DNA of 45,968 bases from Marinitenerispora sediminis. GTDB taxonomy: Bacteria; Actinomycetota; Actinomycetes; Streptosporangiales; Streptosporangiaceae. The position numbers and the translations under genes were made by a program. This document shows positions 26,600 through 37,954 of the stretch, one piece after another (within the stretch, counting starts at the first letter, position 1; the number at the start of each line of letters is the position of its first letter). A model generated the notes under the pieces. The model was not told the origin of the DNA. It worked only from the letters and a program-made list of their open reading frames with translations, and made no database searches. The DNA lies in NCBI RefSeq assembly GCF_003336425.1, contig NZ_QEIO01000032.1:1-45968 (forward strand). The letters are read 5' to 3'.

Positions 26600-27695
26600 C
26601 CTGCGGATCGCGATGGTCGTCGCGACCAGCGGCGGAGGTGTGGGCAACCACGTGCGGTCGCTGGCGGGCGGACTGCGCGCCCGCGGCCACCGGGTGGCGG
26701 TGGTCGGCCCGCCCGCCACCGAGGAGCGGTTCGGCTTCACGTCAACCGGGGCGCGCTTCGCGCCGGTGGACGTGGGCGCCCGGCCCCGGCCGGCCAGCGA
26801 CCTCGCCGCCGTGCGGCGGCTGCGCCGGCTGCTGGGGGACGTCGACATCGTGCACGCCCACGGCATCCGCGCCGGAGCGCTGTGCGCGCTGGCGCAGGCC
26901 TCGCCGCTGATCGTGACGCTGCACAACGCGCCGCCCGTCGTGGCCGGCCCGATGCGGATGGTCTTCCCGGCCCTGGAGCGGGTGGTGGCGCGGCGCGCCG
27001 ACCTCGTGCTGGGGGTCTCCGGAGACCTGGTGGCGCGGATGCGGGACCGCGGCGCGCGCGCGGTGGAGCGCGCGCTGGTGACCGCTCCGCCCATGGGGCC
27101 ACCGCGGCGCGCGGCCGCCGACGTGCGCGCCGAGCTCGGCGTCCCTGCGGAGCGACCGCTGCTGCTGGTGGTCGCCCGCCTGGCGGCGCAGAAGGGGCTG
27201 GACGTGCTGCTGGACGCCACCGCGCGGCTGTCCCGGCACGACCCGGCCCCGGTCGTGGCGATCGCCGGCGACGGGCCGCTGCGGGAGGGGCTGGCCGCGC
27301 GGATCGCGGCCGAGGACCTGCCGGTGCGGCTGCTGGGCCACCGCACCGACATCGCCGACCTGCTCGGGGCCGCCGACATGTTCGTGCTGCCGAGCCTGTG
27401 GGAGGGGCCGTCCCTGGTCATCATGGAGGCGCTGCGCGCCCACCTGCCGGTGGTGGCCACCCGGGTCGGCGGCATCCCGGACCTGTACGCGAAGGTGGCG
27501 CTGCTCGTGCCCCCCGGGGACGCGGGCGCCCTGGCCACCGAGGTGGCGCGGGTCCTGGACGACCCCGCCCTCGCCGGGGGGATGCGCGACGCGGCCCGGC
27601 TGGCCGCGGCCACGCTGCCCACGGAGGACGACACCGTCGAGCAGGTGCTCAGCCTCTACCGCCGGCTCGCCGCGCACGACGGCGTGCTGCCGTGA
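26592..27695 (+). CDS. GT4-family glycosyltransferase
   Basis: 367 residues. The GT-B fold is clear: N-terminal 'RIAMVVATSGGGVGNHVRSL' (Gly-rich acceptor loop), 'DIVHAHGIRAGAL', then 'LLLVVARLAAQKGLDVLLDA' and the donor motif 'PSLWEGPSLVIMEALRAHLP' (E-x7-E). It starts with an ATG overlapping the flippase stop and GGAGGG upstream, so it is translated with the flippase. It is probably cytoplasmic and adds a hexose to a lipid carrier before export (inference). Confidence 0.9.
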   Translation: MSDLRIAMVVATSGGGVGNHVRSLAGGLRARGHRVAVVGPPATEERFGFTSTGARFAPVDVGARPRPASDLAAVRRLRRLLGDVDIVHAHGIRAGALCALAQASPLIVTLHNAPPVVAGPMRMVFPALERVVARRADLVLGVSGDLVARMRDRGARAVERALVTAPPMGPPRRAAADVRAELGVPAERPLLLVVARLAAQKGLDVLLDATARLSRHDPAPVVAIAGDGPLREGLAARIAAEDLPVRLLGHRTDIADLLGAADMFVLPSLWEGPSLVIMEALRAHLPVVATRVGGIPDLYAKVALLVPPGDAGALATEVARVLDDPALAGGMRDAARLAAATLPTEDDTVEQVLSLYRRLAAHDGVLP

Positions 27696-27854
27696 CCGCG
27701 CGGCGCGGCCTGGCCCCCAAGTGAGGCAGAACACACCTCCCGGCGGCGGGATCGGACCTCACGGCGGCTATACCCCCCGGGAATTCGATGGCATCATGGA
27801 CGCGGATCCCGACTGCCGAACGCATGGATCGGCGTGCGCGGGGTCATGACAATC

Positions 27855-27975
27855 AGTGAGGGGAGTATCCCTTCGCGGCGGTGTCGTCATCACGGATCGC
27901 GACGAGGCGAACCCGGTGCCGTCGGTCCACGGTCTCGTCCGTGGGCGGGAGAGACCTCCGGTAGCGACCTGTGCC
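27855..27975 (+). promoter_or_regulatory. Probable yybP-ykoY manganese riboswitch upstream of terC
   Basis: The leader of terC carries the three conserved blocks of the yybP-ykoY aptamer in order: GGGGAGTA (27860-27867), GTGTCGTCAT (27881-27890) and GAGAGACCTCCGG (27949-27961). G/C-rich segments that can form the intervening stems lie between them. The family senses Mn2+ and commonly sits before terC/alx and mntP genes. The bounds are approximate. The ribosome binding site GGAGGAG is 40 bases downstream, leaving room for a switch by site masking or termination. Confidence 0.75.
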
Positions 27976-28012
27976 CGTACAGCGGGCTGGCCTGGCAACC
28001 GGAGGAGTCCTA

Positions 28013-29077
28013 ATGGATGTCCCCATGTGGGTGTGGCTTGTCACCATCGGCGCGATGGTGGTGATCCTGGCCGTCGACCTCGCGATCGTCGACCACCCGT
28101 GGAGCAAGAAGAGCGGTCCCAAGGAGTTCGGCCTCAAGCAGGCCGGCTGGTGGGCGGCCTTCTACATCGGGATCGCGATCCTGTTCGGCTTCGGGCTCTG
28201 GTACTTCGGCGGCGGCACGGTGGCGGGGGAGTACTTCGCCGGGTTCGTCACCGAGAAGAGCCTCAGCGTCGACAACCTCTTCGTCTTCTACCTGATCATG
28301 GGCAGCTTCGCGGTGCCCAAGAAGTACCAGCACGAGGTCCTGCTGGTCGGCATCGTGATCGCGCTGGTCATGCGCGGCTTCTTCATCGCGATCGGCGCGC
28401 AGGCGATCAACGCCTGGAGCGAGGTCTTCTACCTCTTCGGCGCCTTCCTGATCTACACCGCCATCAAGATCGTGCGCGACCATGTCAAGGGCTCCGAGGA
28501 GCAGGAGGACTTCACCGAGAGCTTCGCGGTGCGCATGGTCAAGAAGGTCTGGCCGGTCACCGACGACTACCACGGGGCGAAGCTGACGGTGCGCAAGGAC
28601 GGCCGCCGCTACGTCACCCCGATGCTGATGGTGATCGTCGCGATCGGCGTCACCGACCTGGTCTTCGCGGTCGACTCCATCCCGGCGATCTTCGGCCTCA
28701 CCCAGAACGCCTACATCGTCTTCACCGCCAACGCCTTCGCCCTGCTCGGCCTGCGCCAGCTGTACTTCCTGCTGGCCGGCCTCATGGACCGGCTGGCCTA
28801 CATCAGCTGGGGCCTCGCCGCGATCATGGTGTTCATCGGCATCAAGATGTTCCTGCACGCCCTGCACGAGAACGGCGTCGCGGTGCCGGAGATCAGCACC
28901 GGCCTGTCGCTGACCGTCATCCTCGGCGTGATGACCGTCACGATCGTCGCCAGCCTGCTCCGGCCCGCCCCCAAGGACGCGGCGGGTGCCGCGACCGGCG
29001 CGGACGCCCCGGCGGACCTGCCGGACGCCGGGGAGTCGCGGGCCGAGAGCCTGTCGCGGGGATCGGGGCGGGAGTAG
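28013..29077 (+). CDS. TerC-family membrane protein
   Basis: 354 residues, about 8-9 membrane helices. The TerC motifs are present: 'VVILAVDLAIVDH', 'FVTEKSLSVDNLFVFYLIM' (acidic metal-site residues), 'VIVAIGVTDLVFAVDSIPAI' and 'FTANAFALLGLRQLYFLLAG'. TerC/Alx/MeeF proteins move Mn2+ and supply metal to exported enzymes. GGAGGAG precedes the ATG at 28013; an earlier GTG in frame (27971) would overlap the riboswitch. The upstream riboswitch supports Mn2+ control. Confidence 0.93.
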   Translation: MDVPMWVWLVTIGAMVVILAVDLAIVDHPWSKKSGPKEFGLKQAGWWAAFYIGIAILFGFGLWYFGGGTVAGEYFAGFVTEKSLSVDNLFVFYLIMGSFAVPKKYQHEVLLVGIVIALVMRGFFIAIGAQAINAWSEVFYLFGAFLIYTAIKIVRDHVKGSEEQEDFTESFAVRMVKKVWPVTDDYHGAKLTVRKDGRRYVTPMLMVIVAIGVTDLVFAVDSIPAIFGLTQNAYIVFTANAFALLGLRQLYFLLAGLMDRLAYISWGLAAIMVFIGIKMFLHALHENGVAVPEISTGLSLTVILGVMTVTIVASLLRPAPKDAAGAATGADAPADLPDAGESRAESLSRGSGRE

Positions 29078-29083
29078 CCACCG

Positions 29084-29099
29084 TCGAACAGCTGTTCGG
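29084..29099 (+). promoter_or_regulatory. LexA-type SOS box upstream of uvrA
   Basis: TCGAACAGCTGTTCGG matches the actinobacterial LexA site TCGAAC-N4-GTTCGA at all but the last base; its inner 14 bases are a perfect palindrome. A TATAGT -10-like hexamer follows at 29101. It lies 7 bases after the terC stop and 208 before uvrA. SOS control of uvrA is well known. Confidence 0.75.
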
Positions 29100-29108
29100 T
29101 TATAGTTG

Positions 29109-29140
29109 GAGCGTCCGCCGGCCGCCGGCGGACGCTCTTA
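29109..29140 (+). terminator. Strong hairpin between terC and uvrA
   Basis: GAGCGTCCGCCGG (29109-29121) pairs perfectly with CCGGCGGACGCTC (29125-29137) across CCG, followed by TTACT. It is a 13-bp stem of terminator type for terC. It lies just downstream of the SOS box and the TATAGT hexamer, so a transcript from that promoter would start with this hairpin. Confidence 0.7.
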
Positions 29141-29306
29141 CTGTTCGGGCCGGAAGTTTCCGCTGCCCGGAGTGGTTAATCTAAGAGGTCGAACGCCGCG
29201 CGACGACCGACGCCACCGCGTCCCCTCACTCGTCCGGCGCAGGCCACATCCCGCAGCGTGGCACGCGACACCAGGGTGCCGATGCCGTAAAGGGGCTGGT
29301 TGACAC

Positions 29307-32141
<2,835 letters not shown>

Positions 32142-32247
32142 AGCGCCGGGGCGCCGGCGGGCGCGGCGGCTCGTCGCGCTCGGTATCGTCGGTGCAACGC
32201 GCGGCTGCGCACGCCCTCCCGCCCCCATCCAGAAAGCCGTATTCCCG

Positions 32248-32940
32248 ATGAGCTACCCCCCGCTCCCCAACGACGGCGGTCCGCCTGCCGACCCGCACGC
32301 CCGGAGCGGCGGGTGGCCGGTCCCGCCGCCGACCGGGGGCCCCGCGGTCCCGTCGGGGCCCTATCTCGGCGGGCCGGTCCCGCCGCCGGTCGGCGGTCCC
32401 TGGCAGGCGGGCGTGCCCGGCGGCCGGCCGCCGGGGGATCCGCGGCTGGCCGACTGGGGGTCCCGGGCGCTGGCCCGGCTCATCGACGGTGTCATCGTGC
32501 TCGTCCCCGGCAGCATCGTCGCGGTGATCATCGGAGCGGCGTGGGTCGGCGGCCAGGTGGTCATGTCCGACATCGCGTTCAGCAGCGGCGAGCGCAACTT
32601 CGGCATCGTCTTCAGCATCGTGGTGTACCTGCTCTCCGTCGCCTTCGACACGGTGTGCCTGCGCCGCTGGGGGCGGACCCCGGGGAAGGCGGCGCTGAAG
32701 CTGCGGGTCGCGGTGGTGGGCGGGACCGGCCGTCCGGGGGAGGTCCCGGTCGCCCAGGTGCTCGTCCGGGCGGCCGTGTACAACCTGGTCAACCTCTTCG
32801 TGTGGACGCACGTGGGCGTGCAGTCGCTGCTGTTCCTGCTGTTCCTGGTCTTCGTCGCGCTGTGGCCGCTCTGGGACACGCCGAACCGGCAGGGGCTGCA
32901 CGACAAGATCGGGCGGACGGTCGTGCTCCGCGACCGGTGA
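32248..32940 (+). CDS. RDD-family membrane protein (first copy)
   Basis: 230 residues. A Pro/Gly-rich cytoplasmic start (1-65) is followed by the RDD domain: 'RALARLIDGVIVLVPGSIVA' (the R..D motif), a second helix pair, 'RRWGRTPGKAALKLRVAVV' and the closing 'WPLWDTPNRQGLHDKIGRTV'. The function of RDD proteins is not settled; some act in ion exchange. Its ribosome binding site is weak. It lies between uvrA and a second RDD gene with the same plan. Confidence 0.88.
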   Translation: MSYPPLPNDGGPPADPHARSGGWPVPPPTGGPAVPSGPYLGGPVPPPVGGPWQAGVPGGRPPGDPRLADWGSRALARLIDGVIVLVPGSIVAVIIGAAWVGGQVVMSDIAFSSGERNFGIVFSIVVYLLSVAFDTVCLRRWGRTPGKAALKLRVAVVGGTGRPGEVPVAQVLVRAAVYNLVNLFVWTHVGVQSLLFLLFLVFVALWPLWDTPNRQGLHDKIGRTVVLRDR

Positions 32941-33084
32941 TCCCGGGCGGAGCACGCCAGTGCGCATCGTGGTCGCGACGACACGCTGGGTGGCGGACCT
33001 CGCGGGAACACCGGGGGTCCCGGCAGATAATGGGACGCCTGTAGCTCCGACCGAGCGTCCGACCACCATGAGGTGCGCCAGCCC

Positions 33085-33786
33085 ATGAACAATCCACCGC
33101 CACCGGACCGGCCGCGCGACCCGGGCGGCCGCGCAGACGAGGGGGGCGGCCCGCCTCCGGAGGGGGAGCGGCCGCCGTCCCCGGGCGGCGGGCCCTCGCG
33201 CGGATACGGCGCGGGACGCGCGCAACCGCCGCCGGAGCGGGAGGGGGAGCCGCCGGCCGGCGGCTACCGGCGCCAGCCCGGGCAGCTCGCGGAGTGGTGG
33301 CAGCGCCTGGTCGCCCGCATCATCGACACCATCATCGTCGGCATCCCCTACGTCATCGTGCTCGCCGTGGTGCTGTTCGCGTTCGCCGGCACCGCCGCGA
33401 CCGACTACGGCACCGAGACCTACGGCGCCCAGCCGTCCGGTGACCTCACTCTCGGCGCCCGGGTGATCGGCGCGGTGGTCGGGTTCGTCATCGCGGTGGT
33501 CTACGAGGCGCTGATGCTCGCCGCGTTCGGGCGGACGGTCGGCAAGATGGTGATGCGGCTCCAGGTCGTCCCGATCACCGGTCCGGCGCCGCGGCTGCCC
33601 ATGAGCGCGGCCGTGCTGCGGGCGCTGACCTGGTACCTGCCGGCCTTCCTCAACTGGATCCCCTACATCGGCTGGCTGATCAGCCTGGTGCCGGTGCTCA
33701 ACGGACTGTGGCCGCTGTGGGACAAGCCGAACCGGCAGTCCCTGAACGACAAGGTCGCGAAGACGGTGGTGGTCACAGCCGCCTGA
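33085..33786 (+). CDS. RDD-family membrane protein (second copy)
   Basis: 233 residues with the same layout as the gene before it: a Pro/Gly/Glu-rich start of about 75 residues, then 'RLVARIIDTIIVGIPYVIVL', 'LAAFGRTVGKMVMRLQVVPI' and 'WPLWDKPNRQSLNDKVAKTV'. The shared ends point to an old tandem duplication. A GTG at 33073 would add four residues (MRQP). Two strong hairpins follow the stop. Confidence 0.88.
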   Translation: MNNPPPPDRPRDPGGRADEGGGPPPEGERPPSPGGGPSRGYGAGRAQPPPEREGEPPAGGYRRQPGQLAEWWQRLVARIIDTIIVGIPYVIVLAVVLFAFAGTAATDYGTETYGAQPSGDLTLGARVIGAVVGFVIAVVYEALMLAAFGRTVGKMVMRLQVVPITGPAPRLPMSAAVLRALTWYLPAFLNWIPYIGWLISLVPVLNGLWPLWDKPNRQSLNDKVAKTVVVTAA

Positions 33787-33795
33787 CAGCCGCCT

Positions 33796-33854
33796 CGGGG
33801 CGGGCCCCTCCGGGGCCCGTCCCGCGCGTGGTCCGGCGGCACGTCCGCCGGACC
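33796..33854 (+). terminator. Two tandem hairpins after the RDD pair
   Basis: CGGGGCGGGCCCC (33796-33808) pairs with 33812-33824 across TCC with one wobble. GGTCCGGCGG (33830-33839) pairs perfectly with CCGCCGGACC (33845-33854) across 5 bases. Both follow the RDD stop and precede the Rieske gene promoter. Confidence 0.7.
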
Positions 33855-33919
33855 CTCCGGCTCCCGGAGCCTGCCGGTCCTCCAACCCCGGGGCGTGGCG
33901 CGGAGCGCTCCCCGCTACT

Positions 33920-33934
33920 ACTACAGTGCGTAGT
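33920..33934. promoter_or_regulatory. ACTAC-N5-GTAGT inverted repeat before the Rieske gene
   Basis: ACTAC (33920-33924) and GTAGT (33930-33934) flank AGTGC, about 35 bases before the Rieske start. It resembles BlaI/CopY-type operators of actinomycetes (TACTACA/TGTAGTA half-sites), but the regulator is not in this window. Confidence 0.4.
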
Positions 33935-33968
33935 GGAAGTCTCGGGACAGGTCGAAGGGAGCCTCGTG

Positions 33969-34394
33969 ATGGGTGCGGGGGCGTCGTGTGCGTGCGGGCT
34001 GAGCCGGCGGAGGCTGCTCGGCGCCGCTGGAGCGGCCGGAGCCGCGGCGGTGGGCGCGAGCGCGTGCACGCCGCCGGAGGACCGGCCGAGGCCGCAGGAC
34101 AGCCTGCACGGTCAGGTGGTGGCCCAGACGACCGACGTTCCCGTGGGCGGCGGGCAGCTGATCATCGGGGACAAGCTCGTGGTGACCCAGCCCACGGAGG
34201 GCGAGTTCCGGGCGTTCAGCGCCGTCTGCTCGCACGGCGGCTGCACGGTGCAGGAGGTGACCGACGTGATCCACTGCCTGTGCCACGGCAGCGTGTTCGG
34301 CATCGCCGACGGCGACGTGCTGCGCGGGCCGGCGACCCAGCCGCTGGAGGCGTTCGAGGTGACTGTGGAGGGCACCGACATCACCCTGGTCTGA
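33969..34394 (+). CDS. Tat-exported Rieske [2Fe-2S] protein
   Basis: 141 residues. The start has a twin-arginine signal 'CGLSRRRLLGAAGAAGAAAV' ending at a possible lipobox 'GASAC', so it is probably a lipid-anchored exported protein. The Rieske cluster ligands are present as CSHGGC (C-x-H) and CLCHGSVF (C-x2-H). It is a small stand-alone Rieske ferredoxin with an unknown electron partner. AAGGGA precedes the ATG; a GTG one codon earlier is possible. It converges on the MscS gene. Confidence 0.9.
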   Translation: MGAGASCACGLSRRRLLGAAGAAGAAAVGASACTPPEDRPRPQDSLHGQVVAQTTDVPVGGGQLIIGDKLVVTQPTEGEFRAFSAVCSHGGCTVQEVTDVIHCLCHGSVFGIADGDVLRGPATQPLEAFEVTVEGTDITLV

Positions 34395-34415
34395 GCCGAC
34401 TCGCCGACATCGAAA

Positions 34416-34449
34416 GCGGCGGTCGCGCGGTCGCCCGCCCGACCGCCGC
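34416..34449. terminator. Bidirectional terminator between the Rieske and MscS genes
   Basis: GCGGCGGTCG (34416-34425) pairs perfectly with CGACCGCCGC (34440-34449) across a 14-base loop. It lies in the 72-base gap between two convergent stops. Confidence 0.65.
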
Positions 34450-34466
34450 GGTGCGGCGGACGCCGC

Positions 34467-35594
34467 TCACTCCGCGTCCTGCTCCTCGCGCAGGGAGCCG
34501 TCCGCGGGGGCGTGCTCGCGGCGGAACGCCGAGGTCGGCCAGATCGCCGCGTAGGGCTCGGCGCCGTCGCCGGTGACCTCCGTGCGGTTGCGCGGCAGCG
34601 ACTCGGGGAAGTTGCGCCGGATGTAGTCGACCAGGTGCTCGCGCAGGTCGCAGCACAGGTCCCAGCGGGCGTCGGAGTCGGCGGTGGTGACGACCGCCCG
34701 CAGTTCGATGAGCCCGGTCTCCAGCACGTCGGTGGCCTGCAGGGACCAGCGGCGGCCGTCCCAGAGCGGGTGGTTGCTGACGAACTCGCCGACCTCGGCG
34801 CGGATCTTGTCGATCGGCACCTCCCAGTCGACCCGGAGCAGCACGGCGCCGGTGATCGCGGTGCCCTGCTTGGTCCAGTTCTCGAACGGGTTGTTGGTGA
34901 AGTGCGAGACCGGCAGGACCAGCCGGCGCTCGTCCCACAGCCGCAGCGTCACGTTCGTGAGGCTGAGCTCCTCGACGCGGCCCCACTCGCCGTTGAAGAC
35001 CACGATGTCGTTGATCCGCAGCGAGTCGCTGAAGGCGAGCTGGAGCCCGGCGAAGAGGTTGCCGAGCATGGACTGGGCCGCGATGCCGGCGACGACCGAG
35101 ATCAGGCCGGCGGAGGCGAGCAGCCCGGCGCCGAGCGCCCGGACGGCGTCGAAGGTGAACAGGATCGCGGCCACGGCGAGGATGCCGATGATGGTGGCGA
35201 AGACCCGCCGCAGCAGCTTGACCTGGGTCTGCAGCCGCCGCGAGCGCCGGTCGGCGTCGGAGCTCTTGACCGCGAGCTTGACCAGCACGGTGTCGGTGAC
35301 CGCGTAGGCGACGGTGAGCGCCAGCCAGACCAGCGCTCCGATCATGGCGATCTGCATGGCGTGCTGGATGATCGTGTACACCGCCCGGCCGACCTCGTCG
35401 CGGGCCGGCAGGGCGAGGTTGACGCCGACCACGGCGCCGGCGGCGTAGGCCGACAGGCGGCACCGCTGGACGAGGGGATCGGCCAGCACCCAGACCTTGG
35501 AGAGCTGGTGCGTGAGCAGCCAGTGCACCACCGTGACGAGGAGCACGGAGATCGCGACGGAGACGCCGATGGCGACCCAATGTCCGACATCCAC
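34467..35594 (-). CDS. MscS-type mechanosensitive ion channel
   Basis: 375 residues. Four or so N-terminal membrane helices lead to the MscS pore and beta domain: 'LGAGLLASAGLISVVAGIAA', 'QSMLGNLFAGLQLAFSDSL', 'RINDIVVFNGEWGRVEELSL' and 'VLPVSHFTNNPFENWTKQG'. These are the conserved MscS features that let solutes out on osmotic downshift. The GTG at 35594 (VDVGHWVAIG) is chosen for AAAGGGA 8 bases upstream; the frame is open further up but unlike protein. Confidence 0.92.
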   Translation of the reverse strand: MDVGHWVAIGVSVAISVLLVTVVHWLLTHQLSKVWVLADPLVQRCRLSAYAAGAVVGVNLALPARDEVGRAVYTIIQHAMQIAMIGALVWLALTVAYAVTDTVLVKLAVKSSDADRRSRRLQTQVKLLRRVFATIIGILAVAAILFTFDAVRALGAGLLASAGLISVVAGIAAQSMLGNLFAGLQLAFSDSLRINDIVVFNGEWGRVEELSLTNVTLRLWDERRLVLPVSHFTNNPFENWTKQGTAITGAVLLRVDWEVPIDKIRAEVGEFVSNHPLWDGRRWSLQATDVLETGLIELRAVVTTADSDARWDLCCDLREHLVDYIRRNFPESLPRNRTEVTGDGAEPYAAIWPTSAFRREHAPADGSLREEQDAE

Positions 35595-35887
35595 GAAAAC
35601 GGTCCCTTTCAGGAGAAAGCTGGGGAACGGGGGAGTGGGGCACCGGGCGGCCGTCCGGCTCGGGGGTCGCGGGCCTGCCGCGAGGCGGCTACGGAGATTC
35701 CTTGCGAACGGGGGGAAATCACCCGGTGTCCCACTCAACCTAGAGCATGCGGATACCGAATCGTGACGTTTCGCTGGCGGGAGGCCGGGCGGTGCGCTCC
35801 GCCCCCAGCGTAGGCGGCCCCGCCCGGCGGCGCCCTCGGAACCGCGTCGAGGTGCGAGTTGTCGGTCACCGCGACCACAATGGACGT

Positions 35888-37954
35888 ATGGCAGCCCAAC
35901 CCCACCTGCGTCCCGAGCCCGGATCGATCCCCACCTCGCCCGGGGTGTACCGGTTCCGCGACGAGCACGGCCGGGTCATCTACGTGGGCAAGGCCAAGAA
36001 CCTGCGGTCCCGGCTGTCGTCCTACTTCCAGGACTTCGCCGCCCTGCACCCGCGCACCCAGACCATGGTGGCCACGGCCGCCGACGTGGACTGGACGGTC
36101 GTGGGGACCGAGGTGGAGGCGCTGCAGCTGGAGTACTCCTGGATCAAGGAGTACGACCCGCGCTTCAACGTCCGCTACCGCGACGACAAGAGCTACCCCT
36201 ACCTGGCGATCACCCTCAACGAGGAGTTCCCGCGGGTGCAGGTCATGCGGGGCGCCAAACGCCGCGGCGTGCGCTACTTCGGCCCCTACTCCCACGCGTG
36301 GGCCATCCGCGAGACCGTCGACCTGCTGCTGCGGGTGTTCCCGGTGCGCACCTGCTCGGCCGGGGTGTTCCGGCGCGCCCGCTCCAGCGGCCGGCCCTGC
36401 CTGCTCGGCTACATCGACAAGTGCTCGGCGCCCTGCGTGGGCCGGGTCGACCCCGACGAGCACCGCCGGCTGGCCGAGGAGTTCTGCGCGTTCATGGCGG
36501 GTGACACCGGCCGGTTCATCCGGCGCCTAGAGCAGCGGATGCGGGAGGCCGCCGCCGGGGAGGAGTACGAGCGCGCGGCCCGGCTCCGCGACGACGTCCA
36601 GGCGCTGCGCACCGCCCTGGAGAAGCAGGCCGTGGTGCTGGGCGAGGGCACCGACTGCGACGTCATCGCGTTCGCCGAGGACCCGCTGGAGGCCGCGGCG
36701 CAGGTGTTCTACGTGCGGGGCGGCCGTATCCGGGGCCAGCGCGGCTGGGTCGTGGACAAGGTCGAGGACGTCGACACCGCACAACTCGTCGCGCAGTTCC
36801 TCGCCCAGACCTACGGCGCGGCCGAGCCGGGGGACGACCGAGGGGCGGCGGCCGGGACCGCCGCCGCGATCCCGCGCGAGGTCCTGGTGTCGGCGGAGCC
36901 GGCCGACGCCGAGGCGGTCGCCGCCTGGCTCAGCGAGCACCGCGGCGGACGGGTGGACCTGCGGGTGCCCCAGCGCGGGGACAAACGCGCCCTGCTGGAG
37001 ACGGTCGAGCAGAACGCCCGCCAGGCGCTGGCCCGCCACAAGACCCAGCGCGCCAGCGACCTCACCACCCGCAGCCGCGCGCTCGCCGACATCCAGGAGG
37101 CGCTCGACCTGGAGCAGGCGCCGCTGCGGATCGAGTGCTACGACGTCTCCAACCTGCAGGGCAGCCACGTGGTGGCCTCCATGGTGGTGTTCGAGGACGG
37201 CCTGGCGCGCAAGTCGGAGTACCGGCGTTTCAGCATCCGCGGCAGCGGGACCGGAGCGGCCGAGCAGAACGACGTCGCCGCCATGGCCGAGGTCATGACC
37301 CGGAGGTTCACCCGCTACCTGGAGGAGAGCCAGCGCTCCGGCGAGCTCGCGAACATGGCGGGCGCGGAGGAGGGGGACGGGGACGGCCGCGCCCCCGCCC
37401 CGCGCGCGGCCGAGGCCGGAGCCGAGGACGAAGCGGCCCACGTCACACCCCGCAAGTTCGCCTACCCGCCTAATCTGGTGGTCGTGGACGGCGGCCGCCC
37501 CCAGGTCCAGGCGGCCAGGCGGGCGCTCGACGAGCTCGGCATCGACGATGTCGCGGTGTGCGGTCTGGCCAAGCGGCTGGAGGAGGTCTGGCTGCCGGAC
37601 GAGGAGGACCCGGTCATCCTGCCGCGCACCAGCGAGGGGCTGTACCTGCTCCAGCGGGTGCGGGACGAGGCGCACCGCTTCGCGATCACCTACCACCGGC
37701 AGCGGCGCGCGAAGGCGCTCACCTCCAGCGCCCTGGACGAGGTCCCGGGCCTGGGGCCGGCGCGCCGGACCGCGCTGCTGAAGCACTTCGGCTCGGTGCG
37801 GCGGCTGGCGGCGGCATCGGTGCAGGAGATCAGCGAAGTGCCCGGCATCGGCGCGCGGACCGCGGAGACGATCGCGGCGCGGCTGGCCGGCGGCCGCGAT
37901 ACTGGCGGCGCGGAGAACTCACCGGACGAGGGCGGACGAGGCAATGGGGGATGA
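35888..37954 (+). CDS. uvrC: Excinuclease ABC subunit C
   Basis: 688 residues; makes both cuts in nucleotide excision repair. The GIY-YIG nuclease is at the start (GVY 19-21, YVG 32-34, '[14 protein letters not shown]'), then the Cys-rich 'KCSAPCVGR', the UvrB-binding UVR motif ('[17 protein letters not shown]'), the RNase H-like nuclease ('[20 protein letters not shown]') and C-terminal tandem helix-hairpin-helix ('[18 protein letters not shown]'). An acidic low-complexity insert (DNA 37360-37440) interrupts the RNase H part. No LexA site was found upstream. It overlaps rapZ by 11 bases. Confidence 0.97.
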   Translation: MAAQPHLRPEPGSIPTSPGVYRFRDEHGRVIYVGKAKNLRSRLSSYFQDFAALHPRTQTMVATAADVDWTVVGTEVEALQLEYSWIKEYDPRFNVRYRDDKSYPYLAITLNEEFPRVQVMRGAKRRGVRYFGPYSHAWAIRETVDLLLRVFPVRTCSAGVFRRARSSGRPCLLGYIDKCSAPCVGRVDPDEHRRLAEEFCAFMAGDTGRFIRRLEQRMREAAAGEEYERAARLRDDVQALRTALEKQAVVLGEGTDCDVIAFAEDPLEAAAQVFYVRGGRIRGQRGWVVDKVEDVDTAQLVAQFLAQTYGAAEPGDDRGAAAGTAAAIPREVLVSAEPADAEAVAAWLSEHRGGRVDLRVPQRGDKRALLETVEQNARQALARHKTQRASDLTTRSRALADIQEALDLEQAPLRIECYDVSNLQGSHVVASMVVFEDGLARKSEYRRFSIRGSGTGAAEQNDVAAMAEVMTRRFTRYLEESQRSGELANMAGAEEGDGDGRAPAPRAAEAGAEDEAAHVTPRKFAYPPNLVVVDGGRPQVQAARRALDELGIDDVAVCGLAKRLEEVWLPDEEDPVILPRTSEGLYLLQRVRDEAHRFAITYHRQRRAKALTSSALDEVPGLGPARRTALLKHFGSVRRLAAASVQEISEVPGIGARTAETIAARLAGGRDTGGAENSPDEGGRGNGG

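Noticed and set aside
24689-27634. Minus-strand open frame of 981 codons
   Set aside because: Antisense to the MurJ-like and glycosyltransferase genes; Arg/Gly/His-rich with no domain.
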